A DNA stretch of 64,000 bases from Arthrobacter sp. GTDB taxonomy: Bacteria > Actinomycetota > Actinomycetes > Actinomycetales > Micrococcaceae. Below, piece after piece: positions 1 through 12,565 of this stretch (position 1 is the first letter of the stretch; every line of letters starts with the position of its first letter). Both the position numbers and the translations under genes were made by a program. The notes below the pieces were generated by a model. The model ran no database searches and was not told the DNA's origin. It saw only the letters and a program-made list of their open reading frames with translations. The DNA is taken from positions 1 through 64,000 of the forward strand of contig JAPLAM010000044.1 of NCBI GenBank assembly GCA_026393275.1, written 5' to 3'.

Positions 1-72
1 ACGCATACGAAGGCGGAAGCCGTGCTTCTTGGCTCGACGGCGGTTATTCGGCTGAAAAGTCCGCTTGCTCAC
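1..72 (-). CDS. rpmH: 50S ribosomal protein L34 (partial, 3' end outside window)
   Basis: This is the first 24 codons of bL34, a small basic protein of the 50S subunit. The visible residues begin [20 protein letters not shown], which is the invariant start of the L34 family. The GTG start at base 72 has a GGAG ribosome-binding site about nine bases upstream on the minus strand. It is divergent from dnaA, the usual bacterial arrangement at oriC. The remainder (about 20 codons, by family length) lies beyond base 1, so the gene is cut by the window and not broken. Confidence 0.97.
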   Translation of the reverse strand, partial: MSKRTFQPNNRRRAKKHGFRLRMR

Positions 73-144
73 GTTAGTTACTCCAGTGGATCAAAGGTGC
101 GCCCACCCGATCAAAAAAGGGGAAGAACTGGCCGACGCTAAATT

Positions 145-174
145 TTTGTATGTGCCGCCCTCCTCGACTCGCAA
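145..174 (-). promoter_or_regulatory. candidate rpmH promoter
   Basis: On the minus strand TTGCGA (174-169) and TACAAA (150-145) are separated by 18 bases, a plausible sigma-70-type -35/-10 pair 70-100 bases upstream of the rpmH GTG. It was found by inspection only. Confidence 0.35.
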
Positions 175-292
175 GACGCAGGCGTCGGGAGAGATTCAAT
201 GAGGCAGAAAGCGTACACAAAGGACTTCACAACGTTAGGGGAAAAACGCCCCCATAGTCAAACCGGGAGCTGTTCCTCCGCCTGTCCCCAGC

Positions 293-463
293 TGTGGTTA
301 ACCCTGTCTCCTGCCTGTGGATGAAGTGCGTCACGCACCTCATTTTCGAACTACACCGGTGTGATTATCCACAGGGCTGATCCCAGCTATCTTCTAGGCT
401 TTTCATCCCCTAGAGTGTCCCAGTAGCCGATTATCCACGGACTGTGCACAACCCTGTGGATTA
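293..463. promoter_or_regulatory. DnaA-box group upstream of dnaA
   Basis: The 465-base rpmH-dnaA gap holds one perfect DnaA box, TTATCCACA at 365-373, and near-matches at 293-301 (TGTGGTTAA), 316-324 (TGTGGATGA), 431-439 (TTATCCACG), 443-451 (TGTGCACAA) and 455-463 (TGTGGATTA). They probably allow DnaA to autoregulate dnaA. Together with the boxes after dnaA they could form a bipartite origin. No gene is seen in this gap. Confidence 0.75.
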
Positions 464-537
464 AGCCGGGACCAGCAGCCTGGTTCGGGCTGGTGGCTGC
501 AGGAAATGCAGACAAGCAAGGTTTGAGGAACTGATTG

Positions 538-1959
538 ATGACGGTAGACGAAGCCAACCATGCGAATACCGTCGGAAGTTCCTGGCGGCGGGTTGTCAGC
601 CTTCTCGAGAATGACCACCGGGTCACACCCCGGCAGCGCGGCTTCGTGATCCTCGCCCAGGCCCAGGGCCTGATCGGCTCCACCTTGCTGGTGGCCGTAC
701 CCAATGAGCTCACCCGGGAGGTCCTCCAGACCCAGGTCAAGGAAGCCCTGGACGATGCCCTGCGAAATGTTTTTTCCGACGAAATCCGCTGCGCGATCGA
801 CGTCGACACCGAACTGGTGCCGCTGCACGTCGAACCGGAACCCGCCGCGGAACTGTCACTGGCCGCCGACCCCATGGTGGAGCTGCGGCCGCAGCCGATG
901 CTGCCGAGCACTTCCCACGAGTTCGGCCGCCTCAACCCGAAGTACGTGTTCGACACGTTCGTGATTGGTTCCTCCAACCGCTTTGCCCACGCGGCCGCCG
1001 TCGCCGTCGCCGAGGCACCCGCGAAGGCGTACAACCCGCTGTTCATCTATGGGGACTCCGGTTTGGGCAAAACCCACCTGCTCCACGCGATCGGCCACTA
1101 CGCCCGCAGGCTCTACAGCGGCATCCGGGTCCGCTATGTAAATTCCGAGGAATTCACCAACGACTTCATCAACTCGATCCGCGACGACGAGGGCACCAGC
1201 TTCAAGACCACCTACCGCAACGTCGACGTCCTGCTGATCGACGACATCCAGTTCCTGGCCGGCAAGGACCGGACGCTGGAGGAGTTCTTCCACACCTTCA
1301 ACGCCCTGCACAACAACAACAAGCAGGTCGTCATCACCTCCGACCAGCCGCCCAAGCTGCTCGCCGGCTTCGAGGACCGCATGAAGTCGCGCTTCGAGTG
1401 GGGCCTGCTGACCGATATCCAGCCGCCCGAATTGGAGACCCGGATTGCGATCCTCCGCAAGAAGGCCCTCAGCGAAGGCCTCTCCGCTCCCGACGACGCC
1501 CTGGAATACATCGCTTCCAAGATCTCGAGCAACATCCGCGAACTCGAAGGCGCCCTGATCCGGGTCACCGCTTTCGCGAGCCTGAATCGGCAACCGGTGG
1601 ATGTAGCGCTGGCCGAAATGGTGCTCAAGGACCTGATCACGGACGACGGCGCCCAGGAGATCACATCGGCGCAGATCCTCACCCAGACTGCCGACTACTT
1701 CAAGCTCAGCATGGAAGAGCTTTGCAGCAAGTCCCGCACCCGGACGCTGGTCACCGCCCGGCAGATCGCGATGTACCTGTGCCGCGAGCTGACCGACATG
1801 TCGCTCCCCAAGATCGGGCAGGAGCTCGGCGGGCGCGACCACACCACAGTGATCCACGCCGACCGGAAGATCCGCGAACTCATGGCAGAGCGTCGCGTGA
1901 TCTACAACCAGGTGACCGAACTGACCAACCGGATCAAGCAGCAGCAGCGCAATTCCTGA
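538..1959 (+). CDS. dnaA: chromosomal replication initiator protein DnaA
   Basis: DnaA binds 9-mer boxes at oriC as ATP-bound oligomers, opens the unwinding element and recruits the helicase. The 473-aa product has an N-terminal interaction domain, a variable linker, an AAA+ module with Walker A GDSGLGKT (residues 172-179) and Walker B LLIDDIQ (232-238), and a C-terminal HTH domain with the signature [15 protein letters not shown] starting near residue 431. ATG 538 is preferred because GAGG at 525-528 is nine bases away. A TTG directly before it (535) would add one residue. DnaA boxes lie on both sides of the gene, so it is probably autoregulated. Length and motifs are normal for Micrococcaceae. 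Confidence 0.98.
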   Translation: MTVDEANHANTVGSSWRRVVSLLENDHRVTPRQRGFVILAQAQGLIGSTLLVAVPNELTREVLQTQVKEALDDALRNVFSDEIRCAIDVDTELVPLHVEPEPAAELSLAADPMVELRPQPMLPSTSHEFGRLNPKYVFDTFVIGSSNRFAHAAAVAVAEAPAKAYNPLFIYGDSGLGKTHLLHAIGHYARRLYSGIRVRYVNSEEFTNDFINSIRDDEGTSFKTTYRNVDVLLIDDIQFLAGKDRTLEEFFHTFNALHNNNKQVVITSDQPPKLLAGFEDRMKSRFEWGLLTDIQPPELETRIAILRKKALSEGLSAPDDALEYIASKISSNIRELEGALIRVTAFASLNRQPVDVALAEMVLKDLITDDGAQEITSAQILTQTADYFKLSMEELCSKSRTRTLVTARQIAMYLCRELTDMSLPKIGQELGGRDHTTVIHADRKIRELMAERRVIYNQVTELTNRIKQQQRNS

Positions 1960-2545
1960 GCGGCCGCACCGGGAACTCTTACCTTATTAACAGGGGCCTG
2001 TGGACAACCCTGTGGATACTTAAGGGGACAACCGCGGTTAATGGGCTTAAAACCCTTAAGGCGCCTGTGGATCGGCGAATCGGACAAAAATGTTGTCCCC
2101 ATCCACACCCTGTTTAAAACCTGCTCCACCCACAATCCATGAACAGGGCTTAACCCCGGAATCGCACGGCCAGACCGAGTTATCCACAGTTTCCACAGGG
2201 GTTATTAACACTACTAATCCCAAGAAAATGAAATTCCCTCAAATAACAGTTTCTGTTCCACCCTCCGCCGGCTGACTTTGGCAGCGCCGACCCACCGCCG
2301 GGGAGCCTGGACGAGAACCACAGCGGTGTAACCCGGGGATGGGAGAACGCCGTTCATGGGGCTAAGCTGTCTGCAGTGCGTCCATCCCGGACAACCTCTT
2401 GTGATTCGCACCCGAAACGGGGGCAGTGGGCAGGGCTCCGGGATGCCTGCCCTCACCCTTTGGTGGATCCGGCACGATCTGCGGAGACGCCGTGGTCCAG
2501 TGATTTTTTAGCGATGTCAGCAGCAATGAAAGGCGGCACCCCTCC
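1960..2545. other. oriC: oriC: dnaA-dnaN intergenic DnaA boxes with AT-rich segment
   Basis: This 586-base gap between dnaA and dnaN is the usual oriC position in Actinobacteria. DnaA boxes or near-boxes are at 1999-2007 (TGTGGACAA), 2011-2019 (TGTGGATAC), 2066-2074 (TGTGGATCG) and 2180-2188 (perfect TTATCCACA), with partial motifs near 2100-2107 and 2191-2197. The segment from about 2200 to 2255 is far more AT-rich than its surroundings and is the best candidate for the DNA unwinding element. No gene is seen. Assignment as oriC is from position and boxes; it was not tested. Confidence 0.85.
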
Positions 2546-3670
2546 GTGAAGTTCAGAGTCGAACGGGACGTCCTGGCCGAAGCCGTGACCTGGACCGCCC
2601 GGTCGTTGTCTCCGCGGCCGCCTGTTCCAGTCCTGTCCGGCCTGCTCCTCAAGGCCGAAGCCGGTACCGTCAGCTTGTCGAGCTTCGACTACGAGACCTC
2701 GGCCCGCCTCGAAATTCCTGCCGACATCACCACCGAGGGCACCATCCTGGTTTCCGGGCGCCTGCTGGCTGACATTTGCCGCAGCCTGCCCTCCGCGCCG
2801 GTCGAAATCGAAACCGATGGCAACAAAGTCACACTCAGTTGCCGTCGAAGCAGCTTCCATCTGGCCACCATGCCGGAGGCCGAGTACCCGCCGCTGCCTG
2901 CACTTCCCCCGATCAGCGGAACGGTTCCGGGTGACTCGTTCGCCCAGGCCGTTTCACAGGTGATCATCGCAGCCAGCAAGGACGACACGCTGCCGATCCT
3001 CACCGGTGTGCGGATGGAAATCGAAGACGACCTCATCACCTTGCTGGCCACCGACCGCTACCGCCTCGCCATGCGCGAAGTGCCCTGGAAGCCCGCAACA
3101 CCGGGCATTTCCACGAGCGCCCTGGTGAAGGCCAAGACCCTCAACGAAGTTGCCAAGACCCTCGGTGGCAGCGGCGACATCAACCTTGCCCTCGCCGACG
3201 ACGACAGCCGGCTGATTGGGTTTGAGAGCGGCGGGCGCACCACGACGTCGCTCCTGGTTGACGGGGACTACCCCAAGATCCGTTCGCTCTTCCCGGATTC
3301 CACCCCGATCCACGCCACCGTGCCGACCCAGGAACTGGTCGAAGCAGTCCGCCGCGTCTCGCTCGTGGCCGAACGCAACACCCCCGTGCGGCTCGCGTTC
3401 ACCCAGGGTCAGCTGCACCTCGACGCCGGAACCGGCGAGGATGCCCAGGCTTCCGAAGAACTCGAGGCCCAACTGACCGGTGAGGACATCACGGTTGCCT
3501 TCAACCCGCACTACCTCATCGAGGGCCTCAGCGTCATCGAGACCAAGTTCGTCAGGTTTTCCTTCACCACGGCCCCGAAGCCGGCGATGATCACCGCGCA
3601 GCAGGACGCCGACGGCGACGACCAGGATGACTACCGCTACCTGGTCATGCCGGTCCGCCTGCCCAACTAG
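2546..3670 (+). CDS. dnaN: DNA polymerase III subunit beta (sliding clamp)
   Basis: The beta clamp is a ring-shaped homodimer that tethers DNA polymerase III to the template and is a docking platform for repair proteins. The 374-aa product has the length and three-fold domain repeat of the family, beginning MKFRVERDVLAEAVTW and ending YRYLVMPVRLPN, the conserved C-terminal strand of bacterial clamps. The start is GTG 2546 with AAAGG upstream at 2529-2533. It follows oriC and precedes gnd and recF, the standard actinobacterial order. Nothing unusual is seen. Confidence 0.98.
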   Translation: MKFRVERDVLAEAVTWTARSLSPRPPVPVLSGLLLKAEAGTVSLSSFDYETSARLEIPADITTEGTILVSGRLLADICRSLPSAPVEIETDGNKVTLSCRRSSFHLATMPEAEYPPLPALPPISGTVPGDSFAQAVSQVIIAASKDDTLPILTGVRMEIEDDLITLLATDRYRLAMREVPWKPATPGISTSALVKAKTLNEVAKTLGGSGDINLALADDDSRLIGFESGGRTTTSLLVDGDYPKIRSLFPDSTPIHATVPTQELVEAVRRVSLVAERNTPVRLAFTQGQLHLDAGTGEDAQASEELEAQLTGEDITVAFNPHYLIEGLSVIETKFVRFSFTTAPKPAMITAQQDADGDDQDDYRYLVMPVRLPN

Positions 3671-3763
3671 TCCCCACCGCCACCCTCGCCTCGCAAGCTC
3701 GGCCAGGGAACCCTGGCGGCGTGGGCCCACCCCGAAATCCCAGCGCAGAAAAGAGTTCATACC

Positions 3764-4648
3764 GTGCACATCGGACTGATCGGTCTTGGCAAAATGGGTT
3801 TCAACATGCGCGAACGGCTGCGCAAGGCGGGAATTCAGGTCACGGGATTTGATCGCAACGCGGAGGTTACCGACGTCGCCAGTGTTGACGAATTGATCGC
3901 CACGGTTCCGGCGCCCCGGCTGATCTGGGTCATGGTCCCGTCCGGCGAGATCACCGGTGCCGTGATTACTGAACTCGGTAACAAGCTCGACGCCGGCGAC
4001 CTTGTGATCGACGGCGGCAACTCCCGCTTCACCGAGGACCAGAAACATGCGGCCGCACTGGCCGAAAAGGGCATCCGTTTCGCCGACTGCGGCGTTTCCG
4101 GTGGCGTCTGGGGCCTGCAGAACGGCTACGGCCTGATGGCCGGCGGCGACGCGGCCGACATCCAGCGGGCGCTCCCGGTCTTTGATGCACTCCGGCCGGA
4201 GGGTGAGCGAGCCGACAGTTTTGTGCACGTGGGCGGCGCGGGTGCGGGACACTACGCCAAGATGGTGCACAACGGCATTGAATACGGCCTGATGCAGGCC
4301 TACGCGGAGGGCTACGAACTCCTCGCGGCAAAGGACATCGTGAACGATCTGCCGGGCACTTTCCGTGCCTGGCAAAAGGGAACGGTCGTCCGATCCTGGC
4401 TGCTGGACCTCATGGTCAAGGCCCTCGACGAGGATCCCGGCCTGGAATCCATCGACGACTATGTCGAGGATTCCGGCGAGGGGCGCTGGACGGTCGAGGA
4501 AGCCATCGCCAACGCGGTGCCGGCCCCGGCCATCACCGCCGCGCTGTTCGCGCGGTTCTCTTCCCGCGAAGACAGTTCGCCGGCCATGAAGATGGTTTCC
4601 GCGCTGCGGCACCAATTCGGCGGCCACGCCACCCGGCCGGCCAAGTAG
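3764..4648 (+). CDS. gnd: 6-phosphogluconate dehydrogenase, decarboxylating (short form)
   Basis: This enzyme oxidatively decarboxylates 6-phosphogluconate to ribulose 5-phosphate in the pentose phosphate pathway. The 294-aa protein begins with a Rossmann motif (GLGKMGFNMRERLRKAG) and carries the family motifs DGGNSR, CGVSGGVWG and the catalytic-helix segment KMVHNGIEYGLMQ. It belongs to the short class of about 300 residues, which lacks the long C-terminal domain of the E. coli enzyme and is often NAD-preferring; cofactor preference here is inferred. It starts with GTG and lies 93 bp after dnaN and 22 bp before recF. A gnd gene between dnaN and recF is typical of Actinobacteria and probably gives replication-linked co-transcription. 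Confidence 0.95.
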   Translation: MHIGLIGLGKMGFNMRERLRKAGIQVTGFDRNAEVTDVASVDELIATVPAPRLIWVMVPSGEITGAVITELGNKLDAGDLVIDGGNSRFTEDQKHAAALAEKGIRFADCGVSGGVWGLQNGYGLMAGGDAADIQRALPVFDALRPEGERADSFVHVGGAGAGHYAKMVHNGIEYGLMQAYAEGYELLAAKDIVNDLPGTFRAWQKGTVVRSWLLDLMVKALDEDPGLESIDDYVEDSGEGRWTVEEAIANAVPAPAITAALFARFSSREDSSPAMKMVSALRHQFGGHATRPAK

Positions 4649-4670
4649 TCCCTGGAGTCCTGAAACCGGC

Positions 4671-5906
4671 GTGTACCTAGAACAACTTTCGCTGACAGAT
4701 TTCCGCAGTTACACCCAGGTGGATCTCGGCCTGGAACCGGGCGTCACCGTGGTCGTGGGATCCAACGGCATCGGCAAGACCAACCTGATGGAAGCCATCG
4801 GCTACCTCGCCACGCTGAGTTCGCACCGGGTCAGTTCCGATGCGCCGCTGCTGCGCTTCGGCACCGAGCGGGCGTTGATCCGGGCCAAGCTGGTCCGCGG
4901 TGTCCAGTCCACCGTGCTGGAGTTGGAAATCAACGGCAACCGTGCGAACCGTGCACGCATCAACCGCAGCAACCCGGTCCGGGCCAGGGACATCCTGGGG
5001 ATCTGCCAGACGGTGCTCTTTGCCCCCGAAGACCTCGCCTTGGTCAAAGGCGATCCGTCCAACCGGCGCCGCTTCCTGGATGAACTGCTGGTCAGCCTGG
5101 TACCCCGGCATGCCGCCACCCGCAGCGACTACGACCGGGTTCTCAAACAACGCAATGCGCTGCTGAAATCCGGCCGCGCCGGCAAATTCACTGCCGGCCA
5201 CGAGGCAACCCTCGACGTCTGGGACCAACACATGGCCCGGGCCGGAGCGGAACTCCTGCACGCACGGCTTGAGCTGGTGGAACGGCTGCTGCCGCATCTG
5301 CAGAACGCTTACGCCCAACTGACGGACGGGTCCAAGGCAGCCGGCGCGGTGTACCGCTCCAACCTACAGGACATGATCGACGACGACGGGGAAGCCGCCG
5401 TCGGCGGACCCGCATCCGCCGGTGCGTCCGCCGCCGGGGTGGCAGGCACGCAGGCAGATGGGCTCGAAAACCTGCGCCTGCTGAGCGTCGCCGAGCTGAC
5501 CGACCGCTACGTCCGGGCCTTCGCCGCGTCGCGCCGCAAGGAACTGGAACGCGGCGTCTCCCTGGTGGGTCCTCACCGGGACGAATTGGAACTGGTGCTC
5601 GGGCAGGTCCCGGCCAAGGGCTATGCCTCGCACGGGGAAACCTGGTCCATGTGCCTGTCCCTGCGCCTGGCCTCGTACTACGTGATGCTGGACGATGCGC
5701 GGACCGGTGGTTCCGCGCCGATCCTGATTCTGGACGATGTGTTTGCCGAGCTGGACGTCCAGCGGCGGCGTAAACTTGCCACAATAGTATCCGGCGCGGA
5801 ACAGGTCCTGGTGACAGCCGCTGTCGAGGACGATATCCCGGTGGAACTGACCGGACGGCGGGTGAAGGTCATTCCGGGAGGAATCGATGAGCCGGACACG
5901 CGATGA
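4671..5906 (+). CDS. recF: DNA replication and repair protein RecF
   Basis: RecF is an SMC/ABC-type ATPase that helps load RecA onto gapped DNA at stalled forks. The 411-aa product shows Walker A GSNGIGKT (residues 30-37), the motif SLVGPHRDELEL, the ABC signature region around LSLRLASYY and Walker B ILILDDVFAELD. It starts with GTG 4671. Its last codons overlap the next gene in ATGA, suggesting translational coupling with dciA. A Gly/Ala/Ser-rich acidic stretch at about residues 237-266 looks like an unstructured loop insertion compared with the compact family and may be lineage-specific. Confidence 0.97.
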   Translation: MYLEQLSLTDFRSYTQVDLGLEPGVTVVVGSNGIGKTNLMEAIGYLATLSSHRVSSDAPLLRFGTERALIRAKLVRGVQSTVLELEINGNRANRARINRSNPVRARDILGICQTVLFAPEDLALVKGDPSNRRRFLDELLVSLVPRHAATRSDYDRVLKQRNALLKSGRAGKFTAGHEATLDVWDQHMARAGAELLHARLELVERLLPHLQNAYAQLTDGSKAAGAVYRSNLQDMIDDDGEAAVGGPASAGASAAGVAGTQADGLENLRLLSVAELTDRYVRAFAASRRKELERGVSLVGPHRDELELVLGQVPAKGYASHGETWSMCLSLRLASYYVMLDDARTGGSAPILILDDVFAELDVQRRRKLATIVSGAEQVLVTAAVEDDIPVELTGRRVKVIPGGIDEPDTR

Positions 5907-6463
5907 ATAAGGACACCGACGGCGGTCTGCAACCGGGCCGCGACCCCGACGACATCGACGCGGCCCAGGCCGCACTGAACCGGATGCGTGATGCCGCGGC
6001 CGCTCGCGGCGAAATCCGCCGCAAGGCCCCGCCGCGTCCCGGTAGTGCCAGCCAAAAACCTGCCCGGGGCGCCCGGACCCGGGGTTTCAGCCAGTTCCAC
6101 GGCACCGGACGGGACCCGCTGGGGCTCGGCAAGGTGGTGGGACGGCTGGTGGCCGAACGCGGCTGGAGTTCACCCGTGGCCGTCGGATCCGTCATGGCGC
6201 AGTGGCCAGCCCTGGTGGGACCGGAAATTTCCGCTCACTGCACCCCGGAGAGTTTTACCGACACCACCCTGCACGTGCGCTGCGATTCGACGGCATGGGC
6301 CACCCAATTGCGCCTCCTGAGCCTGAGCCTGCTGGAAAAATTCCGGGTTGAACTGGGCGACGGCGTCGTGACCAGCATCCAGGTGCTCGGTCCTGCGGCG
6401 CCCAGCTGGCGCAAGGGCCTGCGGACCGTGAACGGCCGCGGCCCGCGCGACACCTACGGGTAG
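5903..6463 (+). CDS. dciA: DciA/DUF721 replicative helicase loader
   Basis: DciA (DUF721) is the ancestral bacterial protein that interacts with and helps load the replicative helicase DnaB in bacteria without DnaC/DnaI; that role is family knowledge. The 186-aa product has a basic, disordered N-terminus (about residues 1-60, rich in Arg, Ala and Pro) and the folded DUF721 domain after it, with a recognisable core around WPALVGPEISAHCTPESF and a Trp-Ala-Thr-Gln-Leu strand. It overlaps recF by four bases (ATGA), fitting an operon of replication genes. The C-terminus ends in a short basic tail. Confidence 0.88.
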   Translation: MNKDTDGGLQPGRDPDDIDAAQAALNRMRDAAAARGEIRRKAPPRPGSASQKPARGARTRGFSQFHGTGRDPLGLGKVVGRLVAERGWSSPVAVGSVMAQWPALVGPEISAHCTPESFTDTTLHVRCDSTAWATQLRLLSLSLLEKFRVELGDGVVTSIQVLGPAAPSWRKGLRTVNGRGPRDTYG

Positions 6464-6514
6464 CAGCGAAGTGTCCGCGACACCGGGTCTGAAGCACTTC
6501 TTCCAAAACCATTG

Positions 6515-6664
6515 AAAAAACCGCAAGCGCCGTGTAGGGCGCTCCGGGCCCCCGGATCCGTATAGGAACCCAACCGGAGCACCCCGGGGGCCTTGGAGGC
6601 GGAGCCAACGGCCTCCCAGCGGCACTTTGCCTGCCGTTTGGGGCTCCAAAATGCGGGTTTCCGT
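6515..6664 (-). ncRNA. candidate structured minus-strand RNA with terminator, upstream of gyrB
   Basis: Read on the minus strand, 6664 to 6515 contains successive stem-loops: arms 6632-6636/6620-6624 (CGGCA/TGCCG), 6611-6616/6595-6600 (GGAGGC/GCCTCC), 6574-6580/6541-6547 (GCTCCGG/CCGGAGC), and a final stem 6538-6543/6526-6531 (AGCGCC/GGCGCT) followed by TGCGG and a run of six T (6520-6515). The T-run follows a stem only on the minus strand. A TATACA lies at 6670-6665 as a possible -10, but no convincing -35 is seen. The third and last stems share bases 6541-6543, so they would compete. No known RNA family was recognised. The 409-base dciA-gyrB gap holds no protein gene. Confidence 0.35.
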
Positions 6665-6676
6665 TGTATAACACGG

Positions 6677-6682
6677 TAGAAT
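6677..6682 (+). promoter_or_regulatory. candidate -10 element for gyrB
   Basis: TAGAAT at 6677-6682 is a good -10 hexamer about 190 bases before gyrB. No clear -35 is visible. If used, the gyrB mRNA would have a long leader of roughly 180 bases. Confidence 0.25.
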
Positions 6683-6872
6683 CAAGATAGATAACTGGGC
6701 GCCGGTGAAACGTCGACTGAGTCTGTTTCCGACGCGATTTTTCTGTGCGGAGATCGGCTCTCGCGAGGGATGCTGCCGGCGCCATCAGTGACGTGCCTGT
6801 TGGCGGTAACCGTTCCTCTTCGGATACGGCGACGGCCGGCCTTCAACGAACGTAGAGGAGTCGAAAGCGCCT

Positions 6873-8975
6873 GTGGCCAACGACAATACAGATTTCCCGG
6901 CAGTGGATCCAACAGCAGTGGACCCAGCGGCAGCGGATGCTTTGGCGGATACCCCCGCGGAGGACGTGGCGCCCCGCGAATACGGTGCCAGTGACATCAC
7001 GGTGCTCGAGGGCCTGGAGGCTGTCCGCAAACGCCCGGGTATGTACATCGGCTCCACGGGCCCGCGCGGCCTGCACCACCTGGTCTACGAAGTCGTTGAC
7101 AACTCGGTTGACGAGGCGCTGGCCGGCTACTGCTCGCACATCGAGATCGTTCTCCAGGCCGACGGCGGCGTCAAGGTTGTCGACGATGGCCGCGGCATCC
7201 CGGTGGACATGCACCCCACCGAACACAAACCCACGGTGGAAGTGGTCATGACCATCCTGCACGCCGGCGGAAAGTTCGGCGGCGGCGGCTACGCGGTCTC
7301 CGGCGGCCTGCACGGCGTAGGCATTTCCGTGGTGAACGCACTCTCCAGCCGCGTCGACACCGAGGTACGCCGCCAGGGCCACGTCTGGCGGATGTCGTTT
7401 GCCGACGGCGGCAAGCCGCAGGGTGGCCTGGTCATGGGCGAGGAAACCGATGAGACCGGCACCACCCAGACGTTCTACCCGGATGCCACCATTTTTGAGT
7501 CGACGGTGTTCGACTTCGAGACCCTGCGGGCCCGGTTCCAGCAGATGGCGTTCCTGAACAAGGGCCTGCGCATCACGCTGACCGACGAGCGCCGCGCCGC
7601 GGCGGAACCTTCCGAGGACGCAGACCTGGACCTCGACGTCGTCGAGACCGAGGGCGAGGTCCCCGCGGACTTCCACACGGTGGTGTACCAGTACGACAAC
7701 GGCCTGCTGGACTACGTGAAGCACCTGAACTCGGGCAAGAAGGTCGAGGTTGTCCACGAGGACGTCATCGCCTTCGAGACCGAAGACAAGGAACGGCACA
7801 TCGCCCTCGAAATGGCGATGCAGTGGACCAACGCCTACTCCGAGAGTGTCCACACCTACGCCAACACCATCAACACCCACGAAGGCGGGACCCATGAAGA
7901 GGGGTTCCGCGCCGCGATGACCTCGCTCATCAACCGCTACGCGCGGGAGAAGAGCATCATCAAGGAAAAAGACGACAACCTCACCGGCGACGACATCCGC
8001 GAAGGCCTGACCGCCGTCATCTCGGTCAAGCTCGCGGAACCGCAGTTCGAGGGCCAGACCAAGACCAAGCTCGGTAACTCCGAGGTCAAGGGCTTTGTCC
8101 AGCGGGTGGTCACCGACGGTCTCGGCGACTGGCTGGAGCGCAACCCGGGCCCGGCCCGCGACGTGATCCGCAAGGCCATCTCCGCGGCCCAGGCCCGCAT
8201 GGCGGCCCGCAAGGCCCGCGACAACGCGCGCCGCAAGAGCCCGCTCGAATCCTTCGGCATGCCCGGCAAGCTGTCGGACTGCTCCTCCAAGGATCCGCAG
8301 AAGTGCGAGGTCTACATCGTGGAGGGCGACTCGGCCGGCGGTTCGGCCAAGCGCGGGCGCAACCCCGAAACCCAGGCCATCCTCCCGCTGCGCGGCAAGA
8401 TCCTGAACGTCGAACGCGCCCGGCTGGACAAGGCGCTGGGGAACGCCGAGGTGCAGTCAATGATCACGGCCTTCGGCACCGGCATCGGCGAGGACTTCGA
8501 CATGTCCAAACTCCGGTACCACAAGATCGTCCTGATGGCAGATGCCGACGTCGACGGCCAGCACATCACCACGCTGCTGATGACGCTGCTGTTCCGCTAC
8601 ATGCGGCCGCTGATCGAAAACGGCTACGTCTACCTCGCACAGCCGCCGTTGTATCGGATCAAATGGTCCAACGCACCGCACGACTACGTCTACAGCGACC
8701 GGGAGCGCGACGCGAAGCTGCTCTCGGGCCAGGCGGCCGGACGCCGTATCCCCAAGGACAACGGCATCCAGCGCTACAAGGGTCTCGGCGAAATGGACTA
8801 CACCGAACTGTGGGACACCACCATGGATCCGGACCACCGGACCCTGCTGCAGGTCACCATGGACGACGCCCTGGCCGCGGACCAGGTCTTCTCCACGCTG
8901 ATGGGTGAGGACGTTGAATCCCGCCGAAACTTCATTCAGCAGAACGCCAAGGACGTCCGGTTCCTCGATATTTAG
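6873..8975 (+). CDS. gyrB: DNA gyrase subunit B
   Basis: GyrB is the ATPase subunit of gyrase, which introduces negative supercoils ahead of the fork. The 700-aa protein contains the GHKL ATP-binding motifs ([17 protein letters not shown], with VVDNSVDEA and DDGRGIP), the TOPRIM motif [14 protein letters not shown] and the QK-rich C-terminal segment around [13 protein letters not shown]. It starts with GTG 6873, with GAGGAG at 6855-6860 a little far (12 bases) upstream. The first 40 residues are an acidic Ala/Asp/Pro-rich extension. It is followed 54 bp later by gyrA and is probably co-transcribed with it. Confidence 0.98.
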   Translation: MANDNTDFPAVDPTAVDPAAADALADTPAEDVAPREYGASDITVLEGLEAVRKRPGMYIGSTGPRGLHHLVYEVVDNSVDEALAGYCSHIEIVLQADGGVKVVDDGRGIPVDMHPTEHKPTVEVVMTILHAGGKFGGGGYAVSGGLHGVGISVVNALSSRVDTEVRRQGHVWRMSFADGGKPQGGLVMGEETDETGTTQTFYPDATIFESTVFDFETLRARFQQMAFLNKGLRITLTDERRAAAEPSEDADLDLDVVETEGEVPADFHTVVYQYDNGLLDYVKHLNSGKKVEVVHEDVIAFETEDKERHIALEMAMQWTNAYSESVHTYANTINTHEGGTHEEGFRAAMTSLINRYAREKSIIKEKDDNLTGDDIREGLTAVISVKLAEPQFEGQTKTKLGNSEVKGFVQRVVTDGLGDWLERNPGPARDVIRKAISAAQARMAARKARDNARRKSPLESFGMPGKLSDCSSKDPQKCEVYIVEGDSAGGSAKRGRNPETQAILPLRGKILNVERARLDKALGNAEVQSMITAFGTGIGEDFDMSKLRYHKIVLMADADVDGQHITTLLMTLLFRYMRPLIENGYVYLAQPPLYRIKWSNAPHDYVYSDRERDAKLLSGQAAGRRIPKDNGIQRYKGLGEMDYTELWDTTMDPDHRTLLQVTMDDALAADQVFSTLMGEDVESRRNFIQQNAKDVRFLDI

Positions 8976-9029
8976 CGCGCGCCGCCTAATATTCTCGAAC
9001 CGGTATATACCTGAAACGGAAAATAGACT

Positions 9030-11734
<2,705 letters not shown>

Positions 11735-11738
<4 letters not shown>

Positions 11739-12334
11739 GTAATTCCGACCCTTATCCCAAGTCGACCAGCGGCCCCGGCAGCGCCCGGCAGCCGGCAGCC
11801 GCTCCCAGGGTAAACGCCCCGTCGCGGCCGCAGCAGCGCCCGGGCGTCGTCGGCTCCGGCCAGCGCCCCGCGGCGCCGGCCCAGCGCCCCACGGGGCCTG
11901 GGCAGCGTCCGGCGGCCCCCGGTCAGCGTCCGGCGCAGCCTGGCCTCGTCAAGCCTGCCCCGAAGGCCAAGGTCCGCCGTGCGCGCCTGCTGGTCAGCAA
12001 GGTGGAGCCTTGGTCCGTGCTCAAGATGGCCTTCCTGCTGTCGGTGGCGCTCGGCATTGTGACCGTCGTGGCCGCGATTGTGCTTTGGACAGTCCTGGAC
12101 CTGACCGGCATCTTTGACCAGGTCGACGGCCTGCTCGGCACCCTGGCGGGCACCGAAAGCGGTGGCTTCGAACTGAAAAAGGTGGCCTCCCTGGGCCAGG
12201 TCGCCTCCTTTGCGGTCATCATTGCGGTCATCAACGTGGTCCTGCTGACCGCCCTCTCGATGCTGTCGGCTGTTCTCTACAACATCGCAGCCACCCTCGT
12301 GGGCGGCATCGGCGTCACCCTCACGGACGATTAG
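11735..12334 (+). CDS. DUF3566 domain membrane protein
   Basis: This 199-aa protein has a Pro/Gln/Arg/Gly-rich disordered N-terminus (about residues 15-75) with repeated GQRPAAP-type units, followed by the DUF3566 domain with two hydrophobic segments: about 95-122 ([19 protein letters not shown]) and about 150-175. DUF3566 proteins sit directly after gyrA in many Actinobacteria and their role is unknown. The coupled GTGA overlap with gyrA suggests co-expression with gyrase. The membrane topology is inferred from hydrophobicity only. Confidence 0.9.
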
Positions 12335-12432
12335 GACCCGAACTTTTCCCCGGGAATCACCGTGGAAATGCCTCGATTTGAGATCGGGCCGGGATGTGCT
12401 GTAAAGTCATATCTCGGCCCGATGAGGCATCG

Positions 12433-12506
12433 GGGCGTATAGCTCAGGCGGTTAGAGCGCTTCGCTGATAACGAAGAGGTCCCAGGTTCAAGTCCTGGTA
12501 CGCCCA
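12433..12506 (+). tRNA. tRNA-Ile(GAT)
   Basis: The 74-nt cloverleaf has acceptor arms GGGCGTA/TACGCCC, discriminator A, D-arm AGCTCAGGCGGTTAGAGC, anticodon GAT at 12467-12469 in the loop CTGATAA, and T-arm CAGG-TTCAAGT-CCTG. The 3' CCA is not encoded. Its position after gyrA is conserved in Actinobacteria. Confidence 0.98.
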
Positions 12507-12565
12507 CGGAACCTGTACTGGTTCTTGTAATGGTTCACATGAAACTGGACCGGAACGGGGTGCAT

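Noticed and set aside
2954-4627. 557-codon minus-strand frame over dnaN and gnd
   Set aside because: Antisense shadow of two core genes.
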